The notes under the pieces are model-generated. The model had not been told where the DNA came from. It worked only from the letters and a program-made list of their open reading frames with translations, and searched no databases. A stretch of DNA of 51,388 nucleotides from JBBRCX01 sp038204465 (GTDB lineage: Bacteria > Planctomycetota > Phycisphaerae > Tepidisphaerales > Tepidisphaeraceae): contig JBBRCX010000019.1 of NCBI GenBank assembly GCA_038204465.1, positions 1-51,388 of the forward strand, read 5' to 3'. This document shows positions 17,314 to 26,045 of this stretch, piece after piece. The translations under genes were made by a program, and so were the position numbers. How positions within the stretch are numbered: position 1 is the stretch's first letter; each line of letters opens with the position of its first letter.

Positions 17314-18774
17314 CTAGCGCGTGCTCTTGAAGTCGCTCTGGCTCGGTCCGCGGAGGGTTTGACCGGGGCCCACGCGCCGGGCGGACGTCAAGGTGCGGGC
17401 CACGCTGTGTCGCAGACGGGAGGGCGCAAGCATGGGCTCGTAGTTCTGCTCCTCGATCGGCGCGTCCAACACTTCAGGGCAGCGCTCATGGATCTCCAGC
17501 GCGGCGACGCCAATACCGAAGACGGTCCAGAACCAGATGCCGCCCATCGGTCCTTCGAAGTCCACGTCGAATGACGCGTTCACCATCGCCGAAAGCCAGT
17601 ACAGCCCGATGACCAGAAACACGACGCGCCATCTCTCGTCGCCGTCGCGCCTGCACTGGTGATATCGTCGCAGGACGGCGGCCGCCCAACTCACCTGCAG
17701 TGCGATCCATAGCACGAAGCCGGGGACGCCGCTGCGCGCGAGGAAAGTCATGTGAATGCTATGCGGGGCGCGCAATGCCTCGTGGTCTTCCACCTGGTAT
17801 CCGTCGTCGGTCGCGAGATTGACGCCATACCCTTTGCCCGTCCAAAAGAAGCGCCCATTGACGGTGTAGTCGACGATGTCCCCCCACCACTTCAGCCGCC
17901 ACTCCTTGGTGTTGTCCAGCGACGATGTTCCGGAGTCGCTGAACATGCTGGTCAGGGATTCCTGAAGGCGTCCCAGCGCATCATCCCTGGTGGCGCGCGT
18001 CGTCACCGCCAGCGCCGCGACACCCAGGAGCAGCACAATCACAACCATTGAGCTTCCAAGCACGATGACCCGGCGGTTCCAGCGCGTGAGAACACCGACG
18101 GCCGCCATCGCAACCATGAACGCGAGCATGCCGGCGCGGTTCGCGGCAAACAGGAAAAGGACCGGCAGCGAAAACTGGGCAATCCGCAGGGCGCGCCGGG
18201 TTGCGAGCCCGGCAATGATGAAGCCGGCCGCCGCCGCCGCGTGAACCATCGTGTTGCCGCGGCGCGCGGCAAGGAAAGAGACGTCCTGGCCCGGCAGACG
18301 GATCGCGGGCAGATTCTCCTGCACCGTCACCAGCAACGGCATCGCCAATAAGAAAAACACCACAAAAATGCGGTAGCGCTTGAACAACACCGCCAGTCTC
18401 TCCGGGTGCGCGATCAGCAGGCCGCCGCCGACAATCGCGAAGATGCCGTAGCCCCAGACCGCCCCGTCACGCAGTGCGTCGATGCCGTCGTACCTCAGGT
18501 ATGGAAATGTCTGGAACGCGCCCCAGATCATGAAAGGAATGAGCAGCAGGATCTGCGGGCGGCGGAGGATGCCGCTCCAGCCTGGAGTAAGGATTAGCGC
18601 GAACAGGCCCGCGGCAAGCAACATCTCGCCGACGTACAGCGGCGGGACGCCAAGATACGCCGCGCCTTTGCCGAATAAAGCGTACGCGGCCAGCAAGAGC
18701 CCCTGCCAGAACCACCACCGGCCCGCGGGTGATGGAGGCAACTGCTGCGCATTGAGCTGTACGTCGTGGTCCAT
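17314..18774 (-). CDS. O-antigen polymerase/ligase-like membrane protein (Wzy/WaaL type)
   Basis: This 486-residue protein has about ten to twelve hydrophobic helices and one large external loop near residues 270-355. That loop contains KEWRLKWWGDIVDY, GKGYGVN and the stretch RAPHSIHMTFLARSGVPGF. The latter matches the R-x-H-N/S-x-x-L-x-x-x-x-x-G-x-x-G pattern of the Wzy_C domain. Such proteins either polymerise lipid-linked repeat units or ligate them. Next to a flippase and BY-kinase the polymerase role is more likely. The C-terminal ~60 residues are soluble and basic. No good ribosome-binding site precedes the ATG, but a perfect hairpin lies just upstream. Confidence 0.82.
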   Translation of the reverse strand: MDHDVQLNAQQLPPSPAGRWWFWQGLLLAAYALFGKGAAYLGVPPLYVGEMLLAAGLFALILTPGWSGILRRPQILLLIPFMIWGAFQTFPYLRYDGIDALRDGAVWGYGIFAIVGGGLLIAHPERLAVLFKRYRIFVVFFLLAMPLLVTVQENLPAIRLPGQDVSFLAARRGNTMVHAAAAAGFIIAGLATRRALRIAQFSLPVLFLFAANRAGMLAFMVAMAAVGVLTRWNRRVIVLGSSMVVIVLLLGVAALAVTTRATRDDALGRLQESLTSMFSDSGTSSLDNTKEWRLKWWGDIVDYTVNGRFFWTGKGYGVNLATDDGYQVEDHEALRAPHSIHMTFLARSGVPGFVLWIALQVSWAAAVLRRYHQCRRDGDERWRVVFLVIGLYWLSAMVNASFDVDFEGPMGGIWFWTVFGIGVAALEIHERCPEVLDAPIEEQNYEPMLAPSRLRHSVARTLTSARRVGPGQTLRGPSQSDFKSTR

Positions 18775-18793
18775 CTGAATCAGGTTTTCGGAG

Positions 18794-18811
18794 ACTTGCC
18801 AGCGGGCAAGT
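18794..18811 (-). promoter_or_regulatory. Hairpin in the leader of the Wzy-like gene
   Basis: ACTTGCC and GGCAAGT form a perfect 7-bp stem with a 4-nt loop, 20 nt before the ATG. No U-run follows, so it is not an intrinsic terminator. Just upstream are TATACT and a CCGAT-A-ATCGG palindrome (18817-18827). A regulatory or processing role is possible. Confidence 0.3.
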
Positions 18812-18864
18812 ATAGCCCGATTATCGGCCGAAGCGGCAATGTTTCGCTGTCTATTTGCTCAGCC

Positions 18865-20061
18865 TTACGACATGGCTGACGCTATTTCCTCCGGGCAGCG
18901 ATTCGAGGCGGAGGCGCGCACCCGTTCGGTGCTGCAGATCACTTCCTCGTAAAGATCTTCCAGCTTGCTCGTCTGCTTGAGCAGATCGAACTCAGCCTGC
19001 ATCCGAGCCCGTCCCGCCACCGCAAATCGTTCGCGCAGCGTGCGGTCGCGCAAGAGCATCAACATCCCATGGGCCAGCCCCTCCGCGTCGCGCTCCGGAT
19101 AAAGCAAGCCGCTCGTCCCATGAAGCACTGCTTCGGGAATGCCGGCACTTCTCGTACCGACAACCGGGGTACCCATCGACTGCGCCTCGACAACAACCAT
19201 CGGACAGCCTTCCTGCTCTCCGGTGTGTGCGGTGAGGCTCGGGGCCGCGTAAAGCCAAGCCCGATTCATCTGTTCCTTGACCACTTCCGGCGTTACGAAA
19301 CCTGTGAACTCGTAGTTCCGCAACACTTCGCCCGCCAGTCTTTCCAGCGACGGCCGCAACGGCCCGTCCCCGATGATCTTGAGCTTCACCTCAGGCATCG
19401 ACGCCTGCACGCGAGCCATCGCGCGGACCAGGTATTCACACCCCTTCTTTTCAGCCAGCCGACCCACGAACAGCACCATCGGCTCGCGCGGCAGTTGCGG
19501 ATCGGCGCGAAAGAATTCAGTGTCCACGCCGATGTAGTGCACGACGATCTTTTCCGCCGGAAAGCCTTGCTCGAGCATCTTCCCGCGGATGAACTGTGAC
19601 ACCGCGATCAGCGCCTTGGGCTCCTGCCTCAGCCACTCGCGACGACGCAGATAAATGCGGTCGCTGTAACCGGATTTGCGGACAAATTCGTCCTTCACGG
19701 TCACATCCGCGCCATGGAAAGTAACCACCATCGGCAGCTTCAGCCGCCGCGCCAGCGGCAGCGCCAAGGCGCCGCCAATGCCAAAGTGCGCGTGCAGCAA
19801 TTCCGGTTCGGAACGGCGAAGCTTCGCCAGCAGCCCCGGCGCCGTGCCCATGAGCTTGAACATCGCCTCTTTCGCCGCACCGAACGCCGAGCCATCGTTC
19901 GCGACCGTTGTCCGGTCCGGCGGCAGGTTCAGCCCCGGAACGAACCGCGAGCCCACGTAATGCGCCTTGAACCGCCGCAACCCCTCCCCCTGCGCGCGGA
20001 CAAATGTTTCCGACGGCGGCAGCAGCAGGCTGCTGAAAATGAGGACTCGTCGTTCGGGCAT
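18865..20061 (-). CDS. Glycosyltransferase family 4
   Basis: This is a 398-residue GT-B transferase starting MPERRVLIFSSLLLPPSETF. It has HAHFGIGGALALPLARRLKL and VVTFHGADV (acceptor side), then FVGRLAEKKGCEYLVRAM, LKIIGDGPLRPSLE and EGCPMVVVEAQSMGTPVV (donor side). The open frame extends 104 codons further upstream, but that stretch has no similarity to the family and fills the gap after the neighbouring GT2, so ATG 20061 is chosen. It is separated from the GT2 gene upstream by 187 bp, the widest gap between the glycosyltransferase genes. An internal promoter is possible there, though I see no clear one. Confidence 0.87.
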   Translation of the reverse strand: MPERRVLIFSSLLLPPSETFVRAQGEGLRRFKAHYVGSRFVPGLNLPPDRTTVANDGSAFGAAKEAMFKLMGTAPGLLAKLRRSEPELLHAHFGIGGALALPLARRLKLPMVVTFHGADVTVKDEFVRKSGYSDRIYLRRREWLRQEPKALIAVSQFIRGKMLEQGFPAEKIVVHYIGVDTEFFRADPQLPREPMVLFVGRLAEKKGCEYLVRAMARVQASMPEVKLKIIGDGPLRPSLERLAGEVLRNYEFTGFVTPEVVKEQMNRAWLYAAPSLTAHTGEQEGCPMVVVEAQSMGTPVVGTRSAGIPEAVLHGTSGLLYPERDAEGLAHGMLMLLRDRTLRERFAVAGRARMQAEFDLLKQTSKLEDLYEEVICSTERVRASASNRCPEEIASAMS

Positions 20062-20248
20062 ACGGCGTATCAGCGGTGGTTTGTCTCCCCGAAAACCCCG
20101 AGTCGCGCGGGACCAGCGATGAGATGAACCGATGATTCTTACCGCGCTTTTGCTGAATCCGCCAGCATGCTCAGCGTGCTTAAACCGTCGATAATCGCAC
20201 ACCGTACCCGGCGCGCATTTTGGCAAGCTCGCGCAAGAGAAACATACG

Positions 20249-21193
20249 CTACCGGCGGGCCGCACGTGCCTCGCGGAAGCGTCGAACCGGCTCAAATAGC
20301 GGGCTCGAGTGGTAAAATGCGCGAAGTTGGATGCCGCGCCGTTGCAGGCCGGAGAGGTCCCCCAGGTACTCACGCACTAGCGCGCTGTACTTCTGATCGA
20401 TCCCGCCCAGCCGGCCATACATCCCCATGCCCATTCCCATCAACTTGTCGGCGAGCCGCGCCATTTGTGGAAAGCGCCGCCGCATCCAGTACGCCGTCAG
20501 CAAATTAATTCCAGCGCCAATGCGCTGATTGTCGCCGCGAAAACTGTACGCGTTGTTTCCGTGGATTCGCAGGACCGAAAGCGGCTCTGCAAGGTAATAC
20601 CCTTCTGCAAGGCCCAGTGCCAGGTACTTGAGGTAATGATCGCTCAGCGAGATGGCCTCCGCCTCGGGCATGGGAAGGATTTGCCGCAGGAGCGAGCGGC
20701 GGAAGCACAGCCCCGACGTCGCAGGCGGGAATAGCGGCATGCTGCCCTGCTGAATCGCCCTTCGAAAGTCGATCGCGCGCGACGTGCTTGTCTGCTCGCG
20801 CACGGGGTAGGAAAGCGTGCCATCGTTCGACAACACTCTCAGCGGATGGAAGCACCACCCGGCGTTCGGGTTCTCGCAAAACGTCTTGACCACTTCCGCC
20901 ACGCGTCGCGGCTCGGCAAGGTCGTCTGCATCGAGGAAGAAGATGAATTCCCCACTGCTGGCGGCAAAGCCGGCGTTGAACGCCGATGCCTGGCCCCCGT
21001 TGGCCTTGAACACCTTTACAATCCGCTCGCCGAAGCCTTCGATGATCTCGCGGGAATTGTCCGTCGAGCCGTCGTCGACAACCACCACTTCAGTCCGGGC
21101 GAACGGCTGCGCAAGGGCGCTTTCGATCGCCTCCGCGATGAAGCGGCCGTAATTGTAGTTGTTGATCAGGATGCTCGCCGTGACATCTGACAT
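20249..21193 (-). CDS. Glycosyltransferase family 2
   Basis: This 314-residue GT-A transferase begins SILINNYNYGRFIAEAIESAL. It carries VVVVDDGSTDNS (DxD-like nucleotide binding) and FFLDADDLAEP (metal-binding DxD), followed by a GT2-type acceptor region with LRIHGNNAYSFRGDN. It would add a sugar to the lipid-linked repeat unit in the cytoplasm. It lies 24 bp after the second GT2 gene. GGAGG occurs about 14 nt before the ATG, a little far for an ideal site. Confidence 0.87.
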   Translation of the reverse strand: MSDVTASILINNYNYGRFIAEAIESALAQPFARTEVVVVDDGSTDNSREIIEGFGERIVKVFKANGGQASAFNAGFAASSGEFIFFLDADDLAEPRRVAEVVKTFCENPNAGWCFHPLRVLSNDGTLSYPVREQTSTSRAIDFRRAIQQGSMPLFPPATSGLCFRRSLLRQILPMPEAEAISLSDHYLKYLALGLAEGYYLAEPLSVLRIHGNNAYSFRGDNQRIGAGINLLTAYWMRRRFPQMARLADKLMGMGMGMYGRLGGIDQKYSALVREYLGDLSGLQRRGIQLRAFYHSSPLFEPVRRFREARAARR

Positions 21194-21217
21194 TGTCTTC
21201 GCAGGTGCCTCCGAGTT

Positions 21218-22126
21218 TCACGAGCGATGAGAGCTTCCCCCGAAACGCAATCGAAGCAGCTCGTACGCGCGTGCGTACTTGATCAAGAGAACGAGCGAAT
21301 AGAACTGAACCTTGCGCGCCGTGCCCTTCAATGAAGGGTTGGACCAGTTTTCGGTGAAGACCCGAAACCCGCCGAGTTGCCTGCCGACGTCGACAACGAA
21401 CTCGCCAAACGGATACCCGCGTTGAATCTTCCCATCGAAATGTCCGCCCGTTACACGCACGACCTTGCGAATCATCTCGCGAACCGAATCGCGCGCAGGA
21501 TGGGAGACCCTGACTTCATCGGCGTACACAACCGGCAGTCCCGCTGCGAACACGCGCCGGCCCCACTCGTTGTCGCCGCCGCTTTTCAGGCTCGCGTCAA
21601 AAGGCCCAACACGATCGATCACGCTACGGGTCGTGAAAACGTTAGCCGTGGCGCCGAAGTGATATTCCTCGGCGAACTGCTGCTGTGGCAGGCCGATCAT
21701 CACCATGTCATACAGCTCGGCGGCCGTGGGCCGCGCTGGATTCTTGAAGAATAAGTCCACTCGCCCGGCGATGAGTCCACAGCCGGGCGCGGACGCGAGC
21801 CGCGCAACGCCCGTCTCGATCCAGTCGACTGCCGGGATGCAGTCGGCGTCGGTGAAGCCAATTACTTCGCCTTTAGCAACCGACAGGCCCAGGTTGCGGG
21901 CGGCGAAGGATCCCGGACGTGTCTCTCGCAACGCCGCTACCTGTGGAAATCGAGCGACAACAGGATCAATCGGCTCCACGGATCCGTTATCGACGACGAT
22001 CACCTCATAGCTGTCTTTCGCATGAGTTTGCTTCTGCAACGCCGTCAGGCACATGGCCAACCGCTCGGGGTCGTTGTAGACCGGCACGATGACCGAAACA
22101 AACGGAGGTATGCTGGGGACTTGCAT
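21218..22126 (-). CDS. Glycosyltransferase family 2
   Basis: This is a 302-residue GT-A transferase. It has VSVIVPVYNDPERLAMCL, VIVVDNGSVEP and GFTDADCIPA as nucleotide and metal-binding motifs, with SLKSGGDNEWGRRVFAAG as the ED-like acceptor region. The frame stays open to 22735, but that part lies antisense-like within the flippase gene. The ATG at 22126 falls 8 bp after the flippase stop and starts at the natural family boundary (MQVPSIPPFVSVIVPVYN). It ends in a basic amphipathic helix that may touch the membrane. Confidence 0.87.
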   Translation of the reverse strand: MQVPSIPPFVSVIVPVYNDPERLAMCLTALQKQTHAKDSYEVIVVDNGSVEPIDPVVARFPQVAALRETRPGSFAARNLGLSVAKGEVIGFTDADCIPAVDWIETGVARLASAPGCGLIAGRVDLFFKNPARPTAAELYDMVMIGLPQQQFAEEYHFGATANVFTTRSVIDRVGPFDASLKSGGDNEWGRRVFAAGLPVVYADEVRVSHPARDSVREMIRKVVRVTGGHFDGKIQRGYPFGEFVVDVGRQLGGFRVFTENWSNPSLKGTARKVQFYSLVLLIKYARAYELLRLRFGGSSHRS

Positions 22127-22134
22127 CGGTGGGG

Positions 22135-23742
22135 TCAGGGCGCGGCGGCAGTTGCAGCGGGCTTCTCGGCGATCGTCATCGGCGCTATGGTTAGCGTTTC
22201 GAACGGACGCGGCACATGCGCCGTAGCGGCCCGGGGCAGCAGTTCCTTGCTCATCTCCAGCATCTCGCCCAGCAGTTTCAGACCACCCGGCAGCACCGCC
22301 CAGAACGCGATGTACAACACGCCAAAAACGCTTACTTGATTTAAGACCTGCCTCCACAACGCGCCCGGCGCCGGAAGCATTCCCTCGAATAGCCACAGCA
22401 TGGCCGCCGCGCCGATTGAAGCCACTGCCGGCCGCCAAACCGCCTGCACCAGGTGCATTGGGCGCAAAGGCGAATTCCGGAAGCAGTAAACAACGCCGGG
22501 CGGGCCCATCGTGACGCCGCAATAAACGATCGAGAAGGCAACGCCCACCCCAATCGCGCCCCAATGCACGCCGACGAGAAACGCGACAACCGTGAGAGCC
22601 GAAGTCACTATGCCCCAGCGAAACTGGCGGTCGGTCCGGCCCAGCGACGTGTAGACCCAGATCGTGGCGACGTTGAACGTGCCAAAGAAAGCCGCCGGCG
22701 CCAGCACCCGGAAGATCCTCACCGCGCCCGTCCACTTGGGGCCCAGCAGCAGCGGAATGATGCTATCGGCCGCGACGAACAGGAACGCCACCAGCGGCAT
22801 CCCGATCGTGCAGACCAGCAGCAGCGCCTTTCGGTAATACCCTCGGTAGCGCATTGGATCATTCTGGAGGCGGCTGAGCGCGGGAATGGCGACGCGCGTA
22901 AGCGGCATTGTGATTTGCTGAATCGGGAGTAGCAGCAGCCCATAGGCTTTGTCATACAGGCCGAGTTCCGCCGCGTGCCGGAACCTGCCAATTACGACGG
23001 TGTCCATGTTTCGCGAGAAGTAATTGACGAGGTTTGACCCCGTCGTGTTCCCGCCGAAACAGATCATCGCGCGAATTCCGGCGGTGCGCACCGGCCGGCC
23101 AGGGCGCCAGCCCGACATAGACCACACGCCCACTATCATGACGATGCCCAGGGTAAGCTGGCCGTAAACCAGCGCCCAGCAGCCAGCACCATCGGCGGCG
23201 AACCAGATCGCGACCGCAACGCTGATGAATGTCGCGACAACATCGATCCCCGCCAGTGCGGTGAAACGCATCTGACGATTGAGCAGCGCGCGGTGCTGCG
23301 CATTGAGCCCACCGATCAGAAACCCGATCGACAGCCAGCGCACCACTTCGGTTAGACCAGCCGGGTTGCCGTAGAACGCGGAAATCATCGGCGCCAGCAG
23401 CGCGGTCGCCCCCATGATCAATGCGCCGATCATCACGTTCAGCCAGAACAACATGCTGACCTGCTCGTGGTTGATCTCGGCTTTCTGGATTGTGGCCGTC
23501 GAAAGGCCCAGCTCGCGGAAGACGTCGATGAATCCGTTCACCGCCCACACCATCGCCAGGAGTCCGTAGTCCTCCGGGGAGAGCATGCGGGCGAGCATCG
23601 CGGTCGCCGCCGTCAACAGGCCAAGCTTGAGGAATTGCGAGGCAAACGTAACCGCACCGCCGCGCAGCGAGCGGCCCTTGAGGTCCTCGGTGAGGTGGCG
23701 CGTGGCGAAGTGGTGATCGCCGCTGGCGAAAATACCGCTCAT
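22135..23742 (-). CDS. Oligosaccharide flippase (Wzx-like, MOP/PST family)
   Basis: This is a 535-residue, strongly hydrophobic protein with about twelve to fourteen membrane helices. It opens with LKGRSLRGGAVTFASQFLKLGLLTAATAMLARML, then SPEDYGLLAMVWAV. This is the diagnostic start of PST/Wzx transporters, which move lipid-linked sugar units from the inner to the outer leaflet. The central NTTGSNLVNYFSRNMDTVVIGRF and LGLYDKAYGLLLLPIQ are also typical. The last ~50 residues form a soluble Pro/Ala tail. A 224-bp gap separates it from the upstream epimerase, leaving room for an internal promoter. Confidence 0.9.
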   Translation of the reverse strand: MSGIFASGDHHFATRHLTEDLKGRSLRGGAVTFASQFLKLGLLTAATAMLARMLSPEDYGLLAMVWAVNGFIDVFRELGLSTATIQKAEINHEQVSMLFWLNVMIGALIMGATALLAPMISAFYGNPAGLTEVVRWLSIGFLIGGLNAQHRALLNRQMRFTALAGIDVVATFISVAVAIWFAADGAGCWALVYGQLTLGIVMIVGVWSMSGWRPGRPVRTAGIRAMICFGGNTTGSNLVNYFSRNMDTVVIGRFRHAAELGLYDKAYGLLLLPIQQITMPLTRVAIPALSRLQNDPMRYRGYYRKALLLVCTIGMPLVAFLFVAADSIIPLLLGPKWTGAVRIFRVLAPAAFFGTFNVATIWVYTSLGRTDRQFRWGIVTSALTVVAFLVGVHWGAIGVGVAFSIVYCGVTMGPPGVVYCFRNSPLRPMHLVQAVWRPAVASIGAAAMLWLFEGMLPAPGALWRQVLNQVSVFGVLYIAFWAVLPGGLKLLGEMLEMSKELLPRAATAHVPRPFETLTIAPMTIAEKPAATAAAP

Positions 23743-23955
23743 GTGTCGCCTACAGAATCCCAGACAACATCGGTAAGTCCACCGCTCCCCTGAATCACAA
23801 TGCCCTCACGGCCGCCTGTCCTGATGAGCGAGAGTTATCAGACGAGCAAAATTCCGCCTCCGTGCCTCAAATTCGGTATTCGCTCCGCGCGCACCCGTAG
23901 CACGGACCCTAGCCTAGCGGTGGCGGGTGCGCCGGCAATATTCTTTTTGCGAAGT

Positions 23956-23969
23956 TGACAAAAATGTCA
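23956..23969. promoter_or_regulatory. Short perfect palindrome TGACA-AAAA-TGTCA
   Basis: The 5-4-5 inverted repeat overlaps the stop codon of the epimerase gene. It is followed on the minus strand by an AT-rich stretch before the flippase gene. It could be an operator for an internal promoter or chance; only the sequence symmetry supports it. Confidence 0.2.
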
Positions 23970-25073
23970 CGCGGACGTCGCGCCCGCGCTCGCCGCAACC
24001 CGTTCATCGCCTGACGTTCCGCCCGGCAGCCGCTGCTGCCACGACTGGAAAATCTCACTGAAGATAACGTCGAGACTCTTGCTGATCCCCCACGCCGGAT
24101 AGTCGGATTCAATCCGTGTGAGGTCGCTGATGTAGCAGATGTGATCGCCTTCGCGGTTCTTATCGATGTATTCGTATTGAGGCTTGTTGCCGCTCAGCGC
24201 AGAGATTCGATCGAATGCCTCCAGGATCGAGCAACTGTTGGCCCGGCCTCCGCCAAGATTGTAGACCGCCGCGCTGCGTGGGTTCTCGTAAAACGCATGT
24301 ATGAATCGGGCGACATCCAGCGAGTGAATGTTGTCGCGGACCTGCTTGCCTTTATAGCCGAAGATCTTGTAGGTGCGGCCCTCGAGGTTGCACTTGATCA
24401 GGTAGCTGAGGAAACCGTGCAACTCCACGCCGCTGTGATTCGGGCCCGTGAGGCAGCCCCCGCGCAGGCAGCAGGTCTTCATTCCGAAGTAGCGCCCATA
24501 CTCCTGGACCATTATGTCGGCGGCGACCTTACTGGCGCCGAAGAGGCTGTGCTTGCTCCCGTCGATGGAGAAATCTTCGGCTATGCCGTTGGCATAAGCG
24601 GGGTCTGCGTATTCCCAACGCGTCGGCAGTTCCTTCAGCGCAATACCGTTCGGTTTATCGCCGTACACCTTATTGGTGCTCATGTGAACGAAGACCGCTT
24701 CAGGCGCGTGGCGGCGAACGGATTCGAGCAGGTTCAGGGTTCCGGCCGCGTTGACATCGAAATCGTCGAAGGGACGCGAGGCCGCCAGGTCATGGCTCGG
24801 CTGCGCCGCGGTATGCGCCACCATGTCGGGGCGCAGCTCTTTCATGCAGGCGAGCACGCCCTCGCGGTTGCGGATGTCAAGCTCGCGGTGGTGAAAGTTT
24901 GGGAAGGTTGCCTGGAGGCGCTTCTGGTTCCAGCGCGTGTCGCCTGCAGGTCCGAAAAAGTCCGCGCGCAAATTGTTGTCGATCCCGTGGACTTCCCAAC
25001 CGAGACGCCCGAAATAGTTGACGACCTCGGAACCAATCAAGCCTGACGAACCGGTAACCAGCAGCTTGTTCAC
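23967..25073 (-). CDS. NAD-dependent sugar epimerase (CDP-paratose/tyvelose 2-epimerase-like SDR)
   Basis: This is a 368-residue extended short-chain dehydrogenase. NAD is bound by GSSGLIG (8-14). The region 87-100 (HTAAQPSHDLAAS), MSTNKVYGDKPNG (131-143) and the LTGPNHSGVELHGF block (208-221) point to the CDP-tyvelose-epimerase-like branch rather than GalE. The substrate is therefore a CDP- or other NDP-sugar (inference). The usual catalytic Tyr of YxxxK reads Phe178 here (FGASK, Lys182). The GTG at 25073 is preferred because GGAG lies 9 nt upstream. The open frame runs further up, into the end of the WecG-type gene. It supplies a sugar donor for the glycosyltransferases around it. Confidence 0.83.
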   Translation of the reverse strand: MNKLLVTGSSGLIGSEVVNYFGRLGWEVHGIDNNLRADFFGPAGDTRWNQKRLQATFPNFHHRELDIRNREGVLACMKELRPDMVAHTAAQPSHDLAASRPFDDFDVNAAGTLNLLESVRRHAPEAVFVHMSTNKVYGDKPNGIALKELPTRWEYADPAYANGIAEDFSIDGSKHSLFGASKVAADIMVQEYGRYFGMKTCCLRGGCLTGPNHSGVELHGFLSYLIKCNLEGRTYKIFGYKGKQVRDNIHSLDVARFIHAFYENPRSAAVYNLGGGRANSCSILEAFDRISALSGNKPQYEYIDKNREGDHICYISDLTRIESDYPAWGISKSLDVIFSEIFQSWQQRLPGGTSGDERVAASAGATSA

Positions 25074-25138
25074 GCTTGCATTCTCCGACAACAATAAAAC
25101 ATCCCCGGCGTCGAGAGCCGCGCGCCGCGTCACCGGCT

Positions 25139-25948
25139 TCAATGGCCCCGTACGTATCGCCGGGCGAACAGCAGGCAGAAGACGGTATTGGTGACGAGGT
25201 ATCGCCGCCACAAACGTCCCGGCTCCTGCAGCAGCCGGAAGAGCCATTCCAATCCGCCTCGCTGCATCCAGGACGGCGCCATCTTTTTGTTGCCGGCGTG
25301 AAAGTCAAAGGCCGCGCCGACGCACAATTGTATCGCGCGAATGCGATCCCGGTGTTCGTCTGCGAAAACTTCCTGCCGCGGACACCCAAGTCCCAGGAAC
25401 ACCAGGCCCGCACCGCTGTCGTTGATTCGCTCGACCAGTTGTTCGTCTTCTTCCGCCGTCAACGCGCGGAAGATTGACGGCTCGCATCCCACCACCCGGA
25501 GCCCCGGGAACTGTGCCGTCAGATTGTCACGCAGCCGCTCAACCACCTCCGGATGGCTTCCATAGAGGTAAATGCCGAGTCCCTCGCGCGACGCCCTCTC
25601 ACACAGCCGCAGCATCAACTCCGGGCCGTAGACCCGGTCTTTAAGGCCGGTTCGATGGAAACAGTTCAGGGCAGTGCGGACGGGTTGACCATCCGGGGCG
25701 ACGATGTCGAAACGATTGATCCGCTCACCGTACGAGCGGTCGGTTGCGGCCGTGATCAGCGCGTGGACCGCAAGGTGCGTTACGATCCCCGGCTCACGCC
25801 GGTGCGCCGCTTCCATCAGCACATCCGTCGCCTGCTCGTAATCAGTCGCGCTCACTCCCACGCCGAAGACGTCGTGTTTCAAAGGCCAGGCCGGCGGCGC
25901 CAGATCTGGCGGCGCCGAAGGCGTCATCACTTGCATATTACAACCCAT
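25139..25948 (-). CDS. WecG/TagA/CpsF-family glycosyltransferase (GT26)
   Basis: This is a 269-residue protein. Family signatures are visible: DIVAPDGQPVRTAL (81-94) with the likely catalytic Asp, RVYGPELM (105-112), GLGIYLYGSHPEVVERL, FLGLGCPRQE (184-193) and GAAFDFHAGNKKMAPSWMQR (211-230) ending in EWLFRLLQEPGRL. These enzymes usually add the second sugar to the lipid-linked primer at the membrane face. That fits its place 97 bp after the initiating phosphotransferase. ATG codons at residues 1, 5 and 8 compete as starts, none with a strong site. Confidence 0.9.
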   Translation of the reverse strand: MGCNMQVMTPSAPPDLAPPAWPLKHDVFGVGVSATDYEQATDVLMEAAHRREPGIVTHLAVHALITAATDRSYGERINRFDIVAPDGQPVRTALNCFHRTGLKDRVYGPELMLRLCERASREGLGIYLYGSHPEVVERLRDNLTAQFPGLRVVGCEPSIFRALTAEEDEQLVERINDSGAGLVFLGLGCPRQEVFADEHRDRIRAIQLCVGAAFDFHAGNKKMAPSWMQRGGLEWLFRLLQEPGRLWRRYLVTNTVFCLLFARRYVRGH

Positions 25949-26045
25949 ACGATTCTTTCGGAGTGCAGCCTGCCCTATAACCGGCTGCTAATAAGCGGTT
26001 GAAAAGAGCCTGGCGGTTACCCCATCGGCGCAGGTGGAAATCAAG

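Noticed and set aside
20062..20373. N-terminal extension of the GT4 gene to 20373
   Set aside because: The 104 extra residues precede the natural family start (MPERRVLIF) and run into the end of the neighbouring GT2 gene.
22127..22735. N-terminal extension of the GT2 gene to 22735
   Set aside because: It overlaps the flippase gene in another frame and lacks GT2 similarity. ATG 22126 fits the family and the gene spacing.
25074..25247. N-terminal extension of the epimerase to 25247
   Set aside because: It overlaps the WecG-type gene. GTG 25073 has GGAG at a good distance and begins at the Rossmann strand.
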